From Rotaria sp. Silwood1 (lineage: Eukaryota > Rotifera > Eurotatoria > Philodinida > Philodinidae): a stretch of DNA of 64,000 bases. The stretch covers positions 3,029,340 through 3,093,339 of the forward strand of contig CAJNOP010000015.1 in NCBI GenBank assembly GCA_905250075.1, written 5' to 3'. The position numbers and the translations under genes are program-made. Position 1 is the first letter of the stretch, and each line of letters begins with the position of its first letter. Below the pieces are notes generated by a model. The model saw only the letters and a list, made by a program, of their open reading frames with translations, made no database searches and was not told the origin of the DNA. This document shows positions 1-12,065 of this stretch, piece after piece.

Positions 1-889
1 TGCACTTTTGAAATTTCTGTTTTTCAAAGTTATCGTGCTCTCTGAATGGTTTATGATTATATCATCGAATGCAGTATTGATTTCTGACCAACACGATGTA
101 ACATTTTAATGGAATAACGAAAATCTTTACATGGTACCGACTTAAAAGCAAACAATGGCATGAAACTGTAAGAAAGAGTCATTTGTGTCGTTTTCTCATC
201 TTCGCTTGAAAACATTGTTCGCGTAATTCGTTTTTTTCCTAAAGTTGCGAAACATCGCGAGATACAGCATTTCACAGATTATCTTGCATTATTTTTCGAA
301 ATTTCAGCGAAACTGGTACTTAAACATATTTATAATAATGGTTTTGTTTTGTGGCAGTTGTAGTTCTATGGCTGAGTAAGCATCAATCTTGTCGATTTTT
401 CTCCGACAGGAGAACCTTATTTGTAGAAAAAAGTCAACAGTTTTTTAGAGCGAAGAATTCTCTGTCAAAGAAGTGTAGAATTATATCTTTAACTTGTGCT
501 GCTGTCTTTAACAAGAAGACAATCAAAATTTTTCATTTATTATCAGCCACCCATTATTTCAATTAAAAGAAATTTTTCAGAGAAAAAAAAAGCAGTAATG
601 AAATGCATTTATTGTTTGAGGGAATGACTACAGAAAAATTTTTTTATGTTGTATAGGAAAACAATAGGTTTAGTTAGAGAAAATAGTTTTCGAAGTTTTT
701 GTGTTTACATTGTAGTTGTTTTTTGTCGCGGAGGTTTAATCGAAATGGTATTGACATTCCCTGTTGAAGGTTGAATTCGTGCATGACTGGTTCCATTGAA
801 GAGTACAGTATTTTTGAAACGAATTACATGTTTTCGCCATGCATGCCACAGACGAAAGTCTAATGCTGCAATAATTATTGGATCTATTA
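1..889. other. No gene seen left of the gap
   Basis: AT-rich sequence with scattered short open frames on both strands (57-275 minus, 351-566 plus). None has a recognisable motif, a splice-site context or a plausible protein composition. I see nothing assignable here. Confidence 0.5.
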
Positions 890-989
890 NNNNNNNNNNN
901 NNNNNNNNNNNNNNNNNNNNNNNNNNNNNNNNNNNNNNNNNNNNNNNNNNNNNNNNNNNNNNNNNNNNNNNNNNNNNNNNNNNNNNNNN
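890..989. other. Assembly gap (100 N)
   Basis: A run of exactly 100 N. A round 100 usually marks a scaffold join of unknown length, so the distance between the flanks should not be trusted. Open frames spanning it (705-992 minus, 796-1002 plus) are artefacts of translating N. Confidence 0.99.
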
Positions 990-1144
990 CATGTCTTATT
1001 AGTATTGTTTGACAACAATGCTTCTATTGTCATATTGTTCATCTATAAAAAGAACAATCTCGTATTAGAATATCAAATATCGAAAGTCATTCTTATCAAG
1101 ATTGGAACAGCCCGAAAATCATGGACGTACATTGTCGTCATGAT

Positions 1145-2912
1145 TAGTGCCCGGCGTGACTGCCGTGACTACCAGTGAGTCACGGTCAGTCACGGGAACT
1201 TTTTCCGAAATTTTAGAAACCTCTGAGGGAGAGGAGGGGGCCTTCGCGAAGCTATCCATCGCTCCCCTCCCCCGATCATTAGTTTTTATGAAAAATTGGG
1301 AAGTTTGTAGTATTCGTGATTTTGGAAGCCCCTCTGGAGGAACTTTCTCAGGGCTGCGATTCGACCTACATTTCTTAAAATTCCTATATTTTTGAAAAAG
1401 TTCTATTTTTGTCCTACATTTCAATAAAAATTCCTATTTTTCCTATATTTTATCAAAAAAGGAGAAAATTTTCGAAAAACTGTAAGTTTTGCTTTTGTTC
1501 TAGTATAGTGTTCAGACGTTGAACAACATATATAGTGTGTGGTCATATGTTTTGAACAAACTCCTACGTTACGATGACATTTTTAAATAGAGTTGTTCAG
1601 TACTGAATGCACTAGTGGTTTTTAGCTTTAAAGATTGGTTTTAACTGATTTTTGCCTTTTATGTTCCATCAGCATAAGCTTCCCAATTGACATTGTTTTT
1701 CGAAAATTGATTAAGAAACATATGAAACAATTAAAATTTATCCTTAAAATTTGGAACATTAGACTTATATTGTATTCAATTAGTGTCACTTAAAAAGGAT
1801 TTTTCAGTTGAAAACAAATTAAATTACGTTAGATCTTTTCTATTTTTTTGCACGAAAAAAAATTAAGTCTTTATTGGGCGGGTCCGGCCGACAATTCTCG
1901 TGATTTAGTATTATTGTCTAAATTTTGTGGACTGTGTTCCTTATGATGAGATGAGGACAGAGTTTTTCATCCTATTGTGTTTGTAATATTGTAGCACTTA
2001 TTAATTGCTGATGTTCCTAGAAAATGGCGTTGAACCTGAACCAAATTCAAGAGAACAAAAGGTCCAAGAGATTTCGCAGTAGAGTAAATATGACCCTTGC
2101 ATAAGGGTGTGTCTTTTATTAAAGTAATATTGATCTATTATTTGTGACTTTCATACGACTTTACTCTGAATTTAATGCTGTACCGAATGGTATATTAAAT
2201 AACTGAGAAACTATCTTAATATTGTAGTCCTTGGCTCTTCTGAAAAAAGCCGAAATTGAAAAGTTGCGAAATCAAGGGAAAGTTTAACCAATTCAGCTAA
2301 AAATTTCAGAAATGATTACTATCATTGTGTTGAACGTTTGCTAAAAGTTTCACATGGATGTAACTTCAGCTTCTAATTGGGCCGAATTGTGAAGAAAAGG
2401 TTCCCGGTCTTTTAGGCATAACAAATAATATTGGAGTTTTTTTCGTTTTATCCTTACAAAGTTTATGGTCTCCTTCTTTTCAATATTCATAGATTAGTGA
2501 AAAAGGTTCTAAAACTTTAATGAAAGTTCCTAACGATATTTGAATTAACTATTCATTTCAGTAGAAATGAATCAGATAAAAATCCTGATAGTGAGCCCCC
2601 TTGTTCTTGCTTGTTTCATTAGAAAGATATCAAGTGAAGAAGTTAACAAAACCAGAAAAATTGAGCAGAAACGATGTATAATAAATCCTTTATTTTTGTC
2701 ATTTTGTATCGAAAACCCTATATTTTAGACAAAATTGATCCTCTAAGGTTTCCTATTTTTTTTAAAACTTCGCAATCGGTGACCAGAACTTTCTGGAAAG
2801 CTTTTTCATCTTGAGGAACCCAAAAGATGGACCTTGACTCACCGTGACCTTGACTAACTCTTCGTGATCGTGACGTGATCGTGGCCAAAAAAGTTGGTCA
2901 CGCCGGGCACTA
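1145..2912. mobile_element. Non-autonomous hAT-like DNA transposon, 1.77 kb
   Basis: The left end reads TAGTGCCCGGCGTGAC and the right end is its exact reverse complement over 16 bp. The element is flanked by GTCATGAT (1137-1144) and CTCATGAT (2913-2920), an 8-bp target duplication with one mismatch; 8-bp duplications are typical of the hAT superfamily. Just inside both ends are clusters of GTGAC/GTCAC motifs (1149-1198 and 2830-2900), which look like subterminal transposase-binding repeats. No transposase-like frame is visible, so it would depend on a partner in trans. The interior carries T-rich CCTATTTTT-type motifs near both ends (1380-1460 and 2690-2765). The superfamily is inferred from TIR and duplication length only. 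Confidence 0.75.
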
Positions 2913-2920
2913 CTCATGAT

Positions 2921-3282
2921 TAACAAAGATGGCTTAATAAGGACGGAAATATATTTCCTAATCGAAAGTCACATTTGGAAATGAAAGGTGATCAAGTTGT
3001 TATGTAAAAAAATTTTTGATAATTAAGGAATACAAACAAGTGCTTTGATAATATTCTTATCGCTCCAAGACAAGTTTTAAAAGTAATATTCGAAACTCGT
3101 AACTATGTATTAGTTCATGAAACTAGATGTTTTGTGAAAGACAATCTAAAACAAGTGTTGAAGTAAATAGGCAACACTTTTGACACAGTACCTTACAAAC
3201 TGTATATCAATAATGTCTCGTTATATTATGTGAACTATCTTCTTATTGCATTGATAGACCACTATGTAACATGATGATGAAG
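2921..3282. other. Unassigned spacer
   Basis: AT-rich spacer between the hAT-like element and the outer arm of the large inverted repeat. No frame, RNA gene or repeat boundary recognised. Confidence 0.4.
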
Positions 3283-6200
3283 AAATATGTCCCAAAATAT
3301 ATAGGATAAAACAATCTTTCTGTAATAAGCAACATCAACTACGTTGTATTTCATATTTCAATCTCACAAGGATTGCGCTAACAAGTTTTTCACAACAAGA
3401 GATTAGGATTTTTAACAACTTGACTCAAGTTAGATATTATTATTCATGTGATAAATGTCAACGAGAAACTAGTTAAACCTTCCTTTCCGTCACAATGGTG
3501 GGCTTACTCTGAAGAATGATATTCAGACCTTAATACAAGCCTTTGTGAATTGAATAATTTCTAGAATAATGGGATTTGTACGGAGCTCAGATGAAAACGA
3601 ATGTTTCGAAGATATCTGATGCTTCTTAGTCAGATCGATAATCAATTGATAAAATACTTTCATCTTAATAATACATCGTATTATAGTTCAATGAAATATA
3701 AAGTGAACAAATAAGATTCAACCATTGAATCTAGACCTCTAGTGGAAATACTCATCCAACGCATACGACTTATCAGCATGACTATTCAAATTAATCATAG
3801 TAATACTCGGACAATCGTATGTGGATGTACATATTGATTGTGAAACTTAATCAAACAAAAGATGGCTAATAACTTTGTTACGAATCGGTTGCAATTTCAT
3901 ATGATTAAGACTTATGCATCAGCATATAGATGAATAGTTTCGTATGTGATTCAAATCGAGGGAAAACCACCGATAGGCGTTCAGTATAATGTACGCTATA
4001 CTAGCGGTAGTTCAATACTGAAATATTCGGCTATGCTCTGTCCGTCATTCTGTCGCGACATACCAAGCGTTGTTCTTTGATCGATAATCCACTGCCAGTA
4101 TAGCGGCAGTTCTTATCGGTACAAAAGTTGTCAGTCTGATAAGCCACTAAGCGAAGCTTAGATCTAAAACTTTAGCCATACCTAATCCATCTATATGATA
4201 TGGGGCATGGCTAGCAGGCCAGAGAAAGCCAAAGCTGTTGACCTTTGTGCGTTGTAATAATATTTTCTCTAGTATAACTTAAAGATAACGTCAGAAACTC
4301 ATGATTTTATGAAGATGTGTGTCATCTCTTCATACACAGTCATTCACACACTTGTATGAAAAAAAAAAATTTTTACTGATTTGTCTCTTTGTTTTAATTC
4401 ATTATATTGTCCAAGAACTTGTCTTTATACTATCTTTATGAAAGTAAATTCTGTATATGATTGAAACTAGAATAATGCATTATAATAAGATCATATGACT
4501 TAGCGAATTTAAAAAAAAAAAAACAGAAATATCAATCAATCTAGTTCGCGCTGCCGGTCATGCTTAAGAGAGTCTCCACGAGATCATCGAGTATGACCTC
4601 AGTATAAGAAGCACTCGTCAAAATTTTAATTTTTGATTTTTTATGTGCATTCGAAAGGACAATGACTGAAACTAAAAACCCTAAATTTTTAGCTCATTTG
4701 GAACTTTCATAGTAAAGTTAGCCTGGATCGACTTTTACCACTGTTTACGTCGTATCAAGAAAAACAATGATAAATCATCTCATTAATGTCTGATAGTATT
4801 ACACTACTAAGAATGAGAGAATTTTTTCATGTTATATACCCAATGATAGGATATGGATAGATGAAAAAAAATGAGCTATATGAAATATTGTATATCATTC
4901 CTTTACTGGGCTAACATGAATGAAAAAAGTAATAGATTACCAGCCTATGACATTAGACTTTTGAAGGTAAATCTGCTGTCATTTATTGAAAACATCAGAT
5001 GCCAGACTGAATTTTTTATATGTTGTGTAACTTTTGATTCTCAACAAAATGGCAAAAAAATTGGGAAAAAAAGGGTGGAATGGATACAAAAAGTAGCATA
5101 TACTGTCAAAAGCTAGGTAAATAGCATCGAGAAAAACAATCTTGAGCGTTTTCCAAGGGCGTTCACTTATGAAAATTTTTATTTTCCCACGAATTACAAT
5201 TCTACCCTAGATCGAATGGCATAGACCATTTCTTCGAAAAAAGAAAAAAATTTTCGACCCTCCTAGACCTTTGAGGAGGGGGTAAGGGAATTTCGAAAAA
5301 TTGTTTTCTCTTATAATCGAAATATGATCAATCAGGAAGATAGGGGTCAGAATGCTAATTGCAACCGTATGCTGTAAGTCCATAATTATCTACGATTTAG
5401 TGGTATAGGATCGACATTCGGTGTCATTTTCTTCGAACTAAACTTCCAATGTTCCAACAGAAAAGTCGTCCTTATACTACTAAATCACAGCTAATAATAA
5501 GTTTCCAGCATATATTTGTGATCAGCATTATTACCCATATCTTCCTGATTGATCATATTTCAATTATCAGAGAAAAAAAGGGGTCTATAGGAGGGTCGAA
5601 AATTTTTTTCTTTTTTCGAAGAAATGGTCTATGCCATTCGATCTAGGGTAGAATTGTAATTCGTGGGAAGTGAAAATTTTCATAAGTGAACATCCTTGGA
5701 AAATGCTCAAGGTTGTTTTCCTCGATGCTATTTACCTAGCTTTTGATAGTATATGCTACTTTTTGTATCCATTCCACTCTTTTTTTTTGCCATTTTGTTG
5801 AGAATCAAAAGTTACACAACATATAAGAAATTCAGTCTGGCATCTGATGTTTTCGATAAATGACAGCAGATTTACCTCCAAAAGTCTAACGTCGTAGGCT
5901 GGTAATCTGTTACTTTTTTTTCATTCATGTTAGCCCAGTAAAGGAATGATATACAATATTTCATATAGCTCATTTTTTTTCATCTATCCATATCCTATCA
6001 TTGGGTATATAACATGAAAAAATTCTCTCATTCTTAGTAGTGTAATACTATCAGACATTAATGAGATGATTTATCATTGTTTTTCTTGATACGACGTAAA
6101 CAGTGGTAAAAGTCGATCCAGGCTAACTTTACTATGAAAGTTCCAAATGAGCTAAAGATTTAAGGTTTTTAGTTTCAGTCATTGTCCTTTCGAATGGACA

Positions 6201-6665
6201 TAAAAAATCAAAAATTAAAATTTTAACGAGTGCTTCGGTTCTTTGATGCTGTCATGGACCTTCTCTTAAAAAGTAGGTCTATTGACACCTTCGATAGATA
6301 CCACAGTATAGTAGCGGTAGTACGAACAAACGTCCAACATGTATTAAGTGTTATTTAAGTGATGAATGAAGTACATTCATCAATTTACAAATATCCGTTT
6401 ATTATTGTTTTGTAATAATTAGAGCTATGTATTTGTTATAGAATTTCTCGATCTCTTTGAATAATATGTAAATCATTTCTTTTTAGTGATTTTTGTTTAA
6501 AATTGCTTTACTTTCTAAAACTGAAAGTGGTTTAACGTATCTTGTACACAAAACCTGTTAGCGCAATCCCTTGCCGGATTAAAAATGTGAAACACGATGA
6601 ATCTATTATTACTAATTAAATGGAAATCGTTTTGTTCCATTTCTTTGCGATACATCTGTAGCTAA
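3283..6665. repeat. Outer, older inverted repeat enclosing a younger palindrome
   Basis: Sequence around 3300-3390 pairs with the reverse complement of 6547-6650. The best-preserved core is GGATTGCGCTAACA (3369-3382), found inverted as TGTTAGCGCAATCC at 6556-6569, and similarity extends outward with many mismatches. The arms are about 100 bp and much more diverged than the palindrome they enclose, so they may be remnants of an older foldback element into which the 4563-6270 element inserted or from which it grew. A motif like AGTATAGTAGCGGTAGT occurs in direct orientation near 4000, 4100 and 6305. No coding content. Confidence 0.5.
4563..6270. repeat. Near-continuous palindrome of about 1.7 kb (foldback element)
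   Basis: The left half (from about 4563) is repeated in inverted orientation in the right half (to about 6270), with the centre near 5422. Examples are GCACTCGT at 4611 against ACGAGTGC ending at 6233, and the stretch 5175-5275 against 5575-5672, which is almost identical. Similarity weakens but continues to the centre (for example 5318-5341 against 5538-5560), so there is little or no unique loop. The two frames in it (4871-5116 and 5449-5646) are incidental. I found no clean terminal repeat or target duplication. It could be a foldback transposon, a MITE-like element or an inverted duplication. Confidence 0.85.
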
Positions 6666-7952
6666 CCGTTTATCTGATACTTTAGAACTTCAGTTTCTCT
6701 GTCACGGTCTGTGATGGGTATGAAATTTCTCTGTCACGGTCAGGGGAGGGAGCGGGGAGTGGGTGCAAAATTTCTACCCTAAACACTTCAACACTCCTTT
6801 CAGATCGTGTTTCACAAAAACTATGAAGTTAAATCAATACCGATGTTTCTTACACTAACTATATCATACAAATTCTTATTTTATGTTGTATATCTGTATT
6901 TTATTGTTGGTTTAATATTGAAATAAAATCAATGTCCAACAACAATACTCAACAGAGTATACACTAATGAGTAATTGTACATAGATCATTAAAGGATACA
7001 CGAAGCAAATAAGAGTCCTCAAGAAATACTCAATATTACAGGAATATTATTCAATAGTCGTACTTAAATTTCAGTACCAATGCTGTTGATAAACACTCGA
7101 AACCCATGCGTAGTTTCACTAGAGCCAGTGTTCAAGTGAAATTGATAGAACTATATGTGAACTAAAACAAGAGAAAATAACACTATCAACTATAGCAACG
7201 CGAGCGATGATTAGATGGAAAAAAAATCACGAGAGAAAAACTTTATCTGAAGCTAAGTAGGGCAGACGAAAGCTATCCATCAACATATTCACGATAATGT
7301 TAGAATAGTACAAACCCAGTTATAAAATTAGCACTTGATTCAAGGACCGAATTGTCAATGAATATGAGTTTTATTTAAACTTAGAGCAGTGCAAAACTAA
7401 ATGTAAAATCTGTTGATCAATGCCTTAAATATACATTCTATTTCATGTCAAAATAAAGTTACAAGATATCATGATAAAATTAAATTAATAAGATTATACT
7501 GTATCGCTGAAAGTGTAATTAAAGAAAGTAATTTAATTTTAATAACATAGTTATTATCGAAATTTCAAGACGATTTTGATATTATATCCGGAAAAAACAC
7601 TTCCTGTAGCATTGCTTCCGATTGAACGCCTCGTTAAGGTATATTTAATATTTGACACCATTGAGAGAAAAAGTCATAATCCCGCCTATCGAATGATGAT
7701 ACGCGTTCCAATATTTCACAGTCGATGTCAAATAAAACTCTAATTTCAGAGACGAAAAGATTCCATGATATTAGAATGTATTTACTTATAGGAATTAGTG
7801 GTACTACAACGAAATATCTAATATACTATCGACTAATGAATTCTACATTTAGACTTAAGAGAGTAATCACACGATCATCCGGTTGTGAAAACCGAGTACT
7901 TCAATACAATACATTTTTAATAGACTCAAGTTCTATAAGGTCAACCTGAATG
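6666..7952. other. Unassigned AT-rich spacer
   Basis: No gene recognised. Two copies of a TCTCTGTCACGGTC motif (about 6696 and 6728) resemble the GTCAC-rich subterminal motifs of the hAT-like element at 1145 and may be a remnant. The frame at 7725-7949 has no recognisable features. Confidence 0.4.
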
Positions 7953-8688
7953 AAAAATGGCTCTTTTGATTAGTGTTAAAATGTGCATTTGATAATAATG
8001 TAACCCTTATCGGGATTTAGAATTAAAGAGTTTTAAGCTGAATTTTATATACTTCATGCGACTTTTCACTCTCTATAAAATGGTTTAAAAAAAGTAGTAC
8101 GCCGGGTACGAAAAAGGATTTACATCTTTCTCTCTTTTTTGCATAATGGTTTTTGATGATTTTTCAATTAAGAACATATCAGCCGTTTACATTGTCATGA
8201 CAAAATTGTTACACGATAATCGAAGCCGGTATGAAAACTATATTGAGTGAAACACATTTCAGAACATTGTTTTCCTACCAAAAATCGACTAACGAGACTA
8301 AGTTTTAGTAGAGTACAGCTGTGGACGATTAGCGGTGAATTTTTTACCAGAAAAATATTTAAAAAATTTTTTCAATCATCGTGTTTTTCTTTATGCTGAC
8401 ACTGAATACTGTGTTTATTTTGGTTTATCATTTTGTCATGTTAATAAAAACCGCTAAATTTTTTTTCTATTCATGCAAAGTCATCAAAAAACAGTTATGT
8501 ATGAGAGAGAGATGTGAATCCGTTTCGTTCAGAATCTACTAGTTCTTTATTTTTACCATGTAGAGAATAAAAAATTACATAAGATATATAAAATTCAGCT
8601 TGTAACTCTCGGATTGTGAATCTCGATAGAAGATACATTGTTATCAAACGAACACTGTAAGACTAATCGAAAGAGCCATTTTTTTTTG
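7953..8688. repeat. Imperfect palindrome of about 735 bp
   Basis: The left end has ATGGCTCTTTTGATTAGT and the right end carries the inverse ACTAATCGAAAGAGCCAT as its counterpart with a single mismatch. Similarity continues inward for about 250 bp per arm (for example GCTGAATTTTATATA near 8038 against its inverse near 8590), with the centre about 8320. No coding frame. Boundaries are set by the outermost similarity; no certain target duplication. Confidence 0.8.
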
Positions 8689-9478
8689 CTCGTGTTGGGC
8701 TTATAAAAATTGAGTCGATCAACATCATATTTTATTAAAATGTTCAGTTTTTAATTGTCTGTCTTTTAGCATAATTTATAAAAAACATTGTATTGTCCGT
8801 TCAAACGAAAACGAGAACGCTATTTATAGGCTATTGTTTGTTGGTTTTTCTCATATGGATATAGTAGTAATACAAAACTGGTATTGACTAACTTCTGATA
8901 GAAAGAGTATTGAACGGTAAAATTTTGGGACTGTTGGTTTCAGACATTATTGCATTTAATGTACCAGAAAAAAATCGAATTGATTTTATCGAGTGCTTTC
9001 TGTGCTAGATAATCCCATAACTCCCCTCTTAAGTTTTTTACTTTTGGTTGTGTTCTAGCGTCATTTTGATTAATGTGTTCGTGCGTGACAGACAAGGGTG
9101 TTTTTTTTAAAACGATGAAAATGATATAATTATGAATATTTCATCTTCTGTGTAACACATTTCATCTGTAAACCGATACTTTCTTAATTGTAAGTATATG
9201 AATATTAGTTTTGTCAGTATTTTTCAGATGTACTCAAAATTTGTATATTGAAGATAAGTTGGTGGTTATCTTTACTTGCGACATATGATAAAACATGTTT
9301 TAATGTTGGCTATATTCTTTCAAAAGCATTAGTTCATAATTCTTGTCTCTATTATAATAACTGGTTATCGTGAACCTTAAAGAAAGAGGCATAGAAGATA
9401 CATTATTAACAGTTTTGCTTTAGTATAATTAAAAATTGAATTATAGTCGAAAGTATTTCATTGAATTTACAATATTAG
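8689..9478. other. Spacer upstream of the DLD pseudogene
   Basis: I looked here for the N-terminal exons of the dihydrolipoyl dehydrogenase pseudogene (the FAD-binding GxGxxG region and the redox-active cysteine pair) and did not find them. They appear to be deleted or decayed beyond recognition. Nothing else assignable. Confidence 0.4.
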
Positions 9479-11740
9479 ATTGATAAAGAAACGGTTGTTT
9501 CATTGACAGAGTGCACTTTCACTTAAATAAATGTCGAAGAAGATGTTTTTAATTGATTCAGGTTTTATCAGACTTGAATTAGGATGAGTTTTTTTTTGTT
9601 TTAACCAATTTTCTATTTTGTTGTAAAATTTATTATTGTTTTTTTTTCATAAACTACTTTATAGAGTCGTTTAGATGCTGATGTAACATCTATTGAAATT
9701 TTATCCTGTTTTGATAATATTGGTATTGATATGAATATAAACAAAACTTTTCCAAAAATTTTAATAAAACAGAGTTTGAAATTTAAATTTTATACAAAAG
9801 TAGCTGATACTAGAAAAACAAATGGAGATATTCCTGTAAATGTCGAAGAAGCTCTAAGGTGGTAATAAAAACACAGTATTTATTTTATTACTTCTTTTCT
9901 ATTTTATTATTGACTTATACAGTTTTTTATTAAAATAGCTTGATTGTGACATTCTATTTGTATGTATTGGTCAAAGACCATATACTAAAGATCTTGGTCT
10001 TGATAGTGTTGGTAAGATATTAGGGAGATTCTGGAATTATATTATAATGAGTTTTTGAATTTGATCATCTAAATAATACACTAGTACCTATATCTGTTGG
10101 TTTATCATATAAAGCCATGAAATATTATATATATTTTATTTTAAAATAAAAGATTTGAACCTCTTCTCTTCTTTCATAACTATCCAATGCATATCTAACA
10201 CATGGTTCTCCAGCTGTGCTAAACAACAATAGTCAAACTGTTCATTCTTAGTAAATAAATTTGTAGAGTATTTTCGTTCGATCTCTAATTTTTATTGACG
10301 ACAAAATATGAGGCATATCAATTTTTCCGAATAGCTTTTGGTAGAAATAAAATAGAGACCTGTAGATTTCACTATTAAAAAGAAAACATCAAAAATCATA
10401 AAATTGAGTTTGAGTTGATTGGTCCAGGGATCGATCAATCAGATGAGTTTTCTGAGAGATTTTGAAAACTATTCTGTTCCATTTCGATTTATGCTATAAT
10501 TATTCTATCTACACAAAGCTGCCGTCTCTCTAACTTGTTCTGATCATGAGTTCTGAGTGTTTTCTAGAGATGCAGATTTCGGTTTAATCACTTTGGAGTA
10601 GACAGAGAATGATCAAGACAAGGGCAGTTCATCACATTGAGTAGAGTGGTAATGTTTCTATTCAGTTTCAAAGAGATCTAAAACCATTATAACAAGATAT
10701 TCGAAATACTGACTTTTCAGATTTAGCAGTGAAATTTGAGCTTTCGAAAGTCTTATTATAATGCTTTTGGATCTGATAACAAATATTACCACTAGATTCA
10801 GCCCGATGAATTACATTTGTCTTAAAATCATTCGAAGAGCTGTAAAGTTTTCAGGCTGAAATTAAGATCTTTGGAATAGAACAAGTTAGGAATGTCAGGT
10901 TTGTGTAAATCAAAAGAGAACGATTTTCCCTGTCGAATGACCATGGCATCAGTTGAAATGCAACGAAATAGTTTTCCAAAAAACTGTTTCAACAACCTCG
11001 CGTAAAATCTTACTTGATTGTGTTTATCCGATTCTTGTCAAAAGTTATTCAGAAAATTTTGATCTACTTTGTATTTTAGTCTCGATAATAGCTTCGTTAC
11101 AGATGCGTGTATGACTATTATTATTAAGTTCATTCACATTATTACAAAAACAAGCTTCTTTTTCTCGGTTTCTAATGTCTCTTGCATTTTCGGACTCCTT
11201 TGAAATGATGATACTATTTCACCAACACATGCAGTTCTGTTTCATATCATGCATACCAAAAATTATTAAAAAACTCTATCGTAATATACATTTCAATTCA
11301 ACAATTCTTTCACAACGAGATTGGGCAAATTAGACATGTCATTAGAGGGTTTTAACCTATTTTACCTTATGAGTCAGAATATTTTTGATTGCATGGAATG
11401 TCAATAGTGACATCAAATACTTTACAGATTTCATCTTTCTCTTTTTTTCTATCACATTATATTTGAAATTTTTTTAAATGATTACCATTGAATTTGTATT
11501 GTGTTTCTTTTTGGTTTAATTTGAGGTATTAAATTGAATCAACTTGGCCGAATTGAAGTTGATAAAAATTTTCAAGGAACACGTAAAGATATTTATATTA
11601 TCAGTGATTGTATTCAAGGATCTATGTGAGCTGATAAAGCTGAAGATGAAGGAATTATTTCTGTTGAAAGTATTGTCTTGGACTATGAACCACGTATAGA
11701 TTATAATCGAGTAACAAGTCTTATATTTACACATTAGGGT
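9479..11740 (+). pseudogene. DLD: Dihydrolipoyl dehydrogenase (DLD/E3) pseudogene, middle part only
   Basis: Four exon remnants read in order as the middle of dihydrolipoyl dehydrogenase, the mitochondrial FAD enzyme that reoxidises lipoamide in 2-oxoacid dehydrogenase complexes. About 9479-9588 gives the NAD-domain motif region (IDSGFIRLELG), with a frameshift and stops. About 9665-9861 reads RLDADVTSIEIL followed by a GIDMNINKTFPKIL-like segment. 9939-10011 reads DILFVCIGQRPYTKDLGLD. 11526-11740 reads LNQLGRIEVDKNFQ, ADKAEDEGI and IDYNRVTSLIFTH. In-frame stops include TGA at 11626 and TAG at 11735. The N-terminal FAD domain with the redox cysteines and the C-terminal dimer domain are missing. 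Two introns of about 77 bp keep GT/AG ends, so this is a decayed gene copy and not a processed one. The last intron is about 1.5 kb and may contain an insertion. Confidence 0.88.
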
Positions 11741-11881
11741 TGGCACTTTAAATTTACTTCACAGTTCAAAATAAAGTAGCGTAGCATCCTTCAACTTTAA
11801 ACGTCAACTTTAACAAAGCCAAGTTATGTTAGAGTAACGTTTTTTTCTAATGAAGAAAAGCTTTTTTAAGAAAAAAGTCAG

Positions 11882-12065
11882 AGGTAATCGAAGTCGAGAA
11901 ATCCAAATCTGTAATCGGTTTCTCAAAATTTTGAGCTTGGTTTTGGTGGAAAGAAAATGTTCTTATTTTAAATCTACTTTTTTGTAAAATACTTTTTTTT
12001 GCAGAAAATCAAGTTCAAAATATTGAGAAACCGATTACAGATTCGAATTCCTCAGCTCCGATTTT
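11882..12065. repeat. Inverted repeat with 58-bp arms
   Basis: The sequence around CTGTAATCGGTTTCTCAA (11909-11926) recurs inverted at about 12023-12040, and similarity extends outward to about 58 bp per arm around a loop of some 70 bp. It could be a small foldback element. It lies just downstream of the DLD pseudogene. Confidence 0.7.

Noticed and set aside
1119..1424. Overlapping open frames on both strands at the left end of the hAT-like element
   Set aside because: They are produced by GTGAC-rich subterminal repeats and G-rich patches; no domain or splice context.
6690..6745. Two TCTCTGTCACGGTC motifs resembling hAT subterminal repeats
   Set aside because: No terminal repeats or target duplication nearby; too little to call an element.
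11516..11746. Minus-strand 76-codon frame
   Set aside because: It is the antisense shadow of the DLD pseudogene exon on the plus strand.
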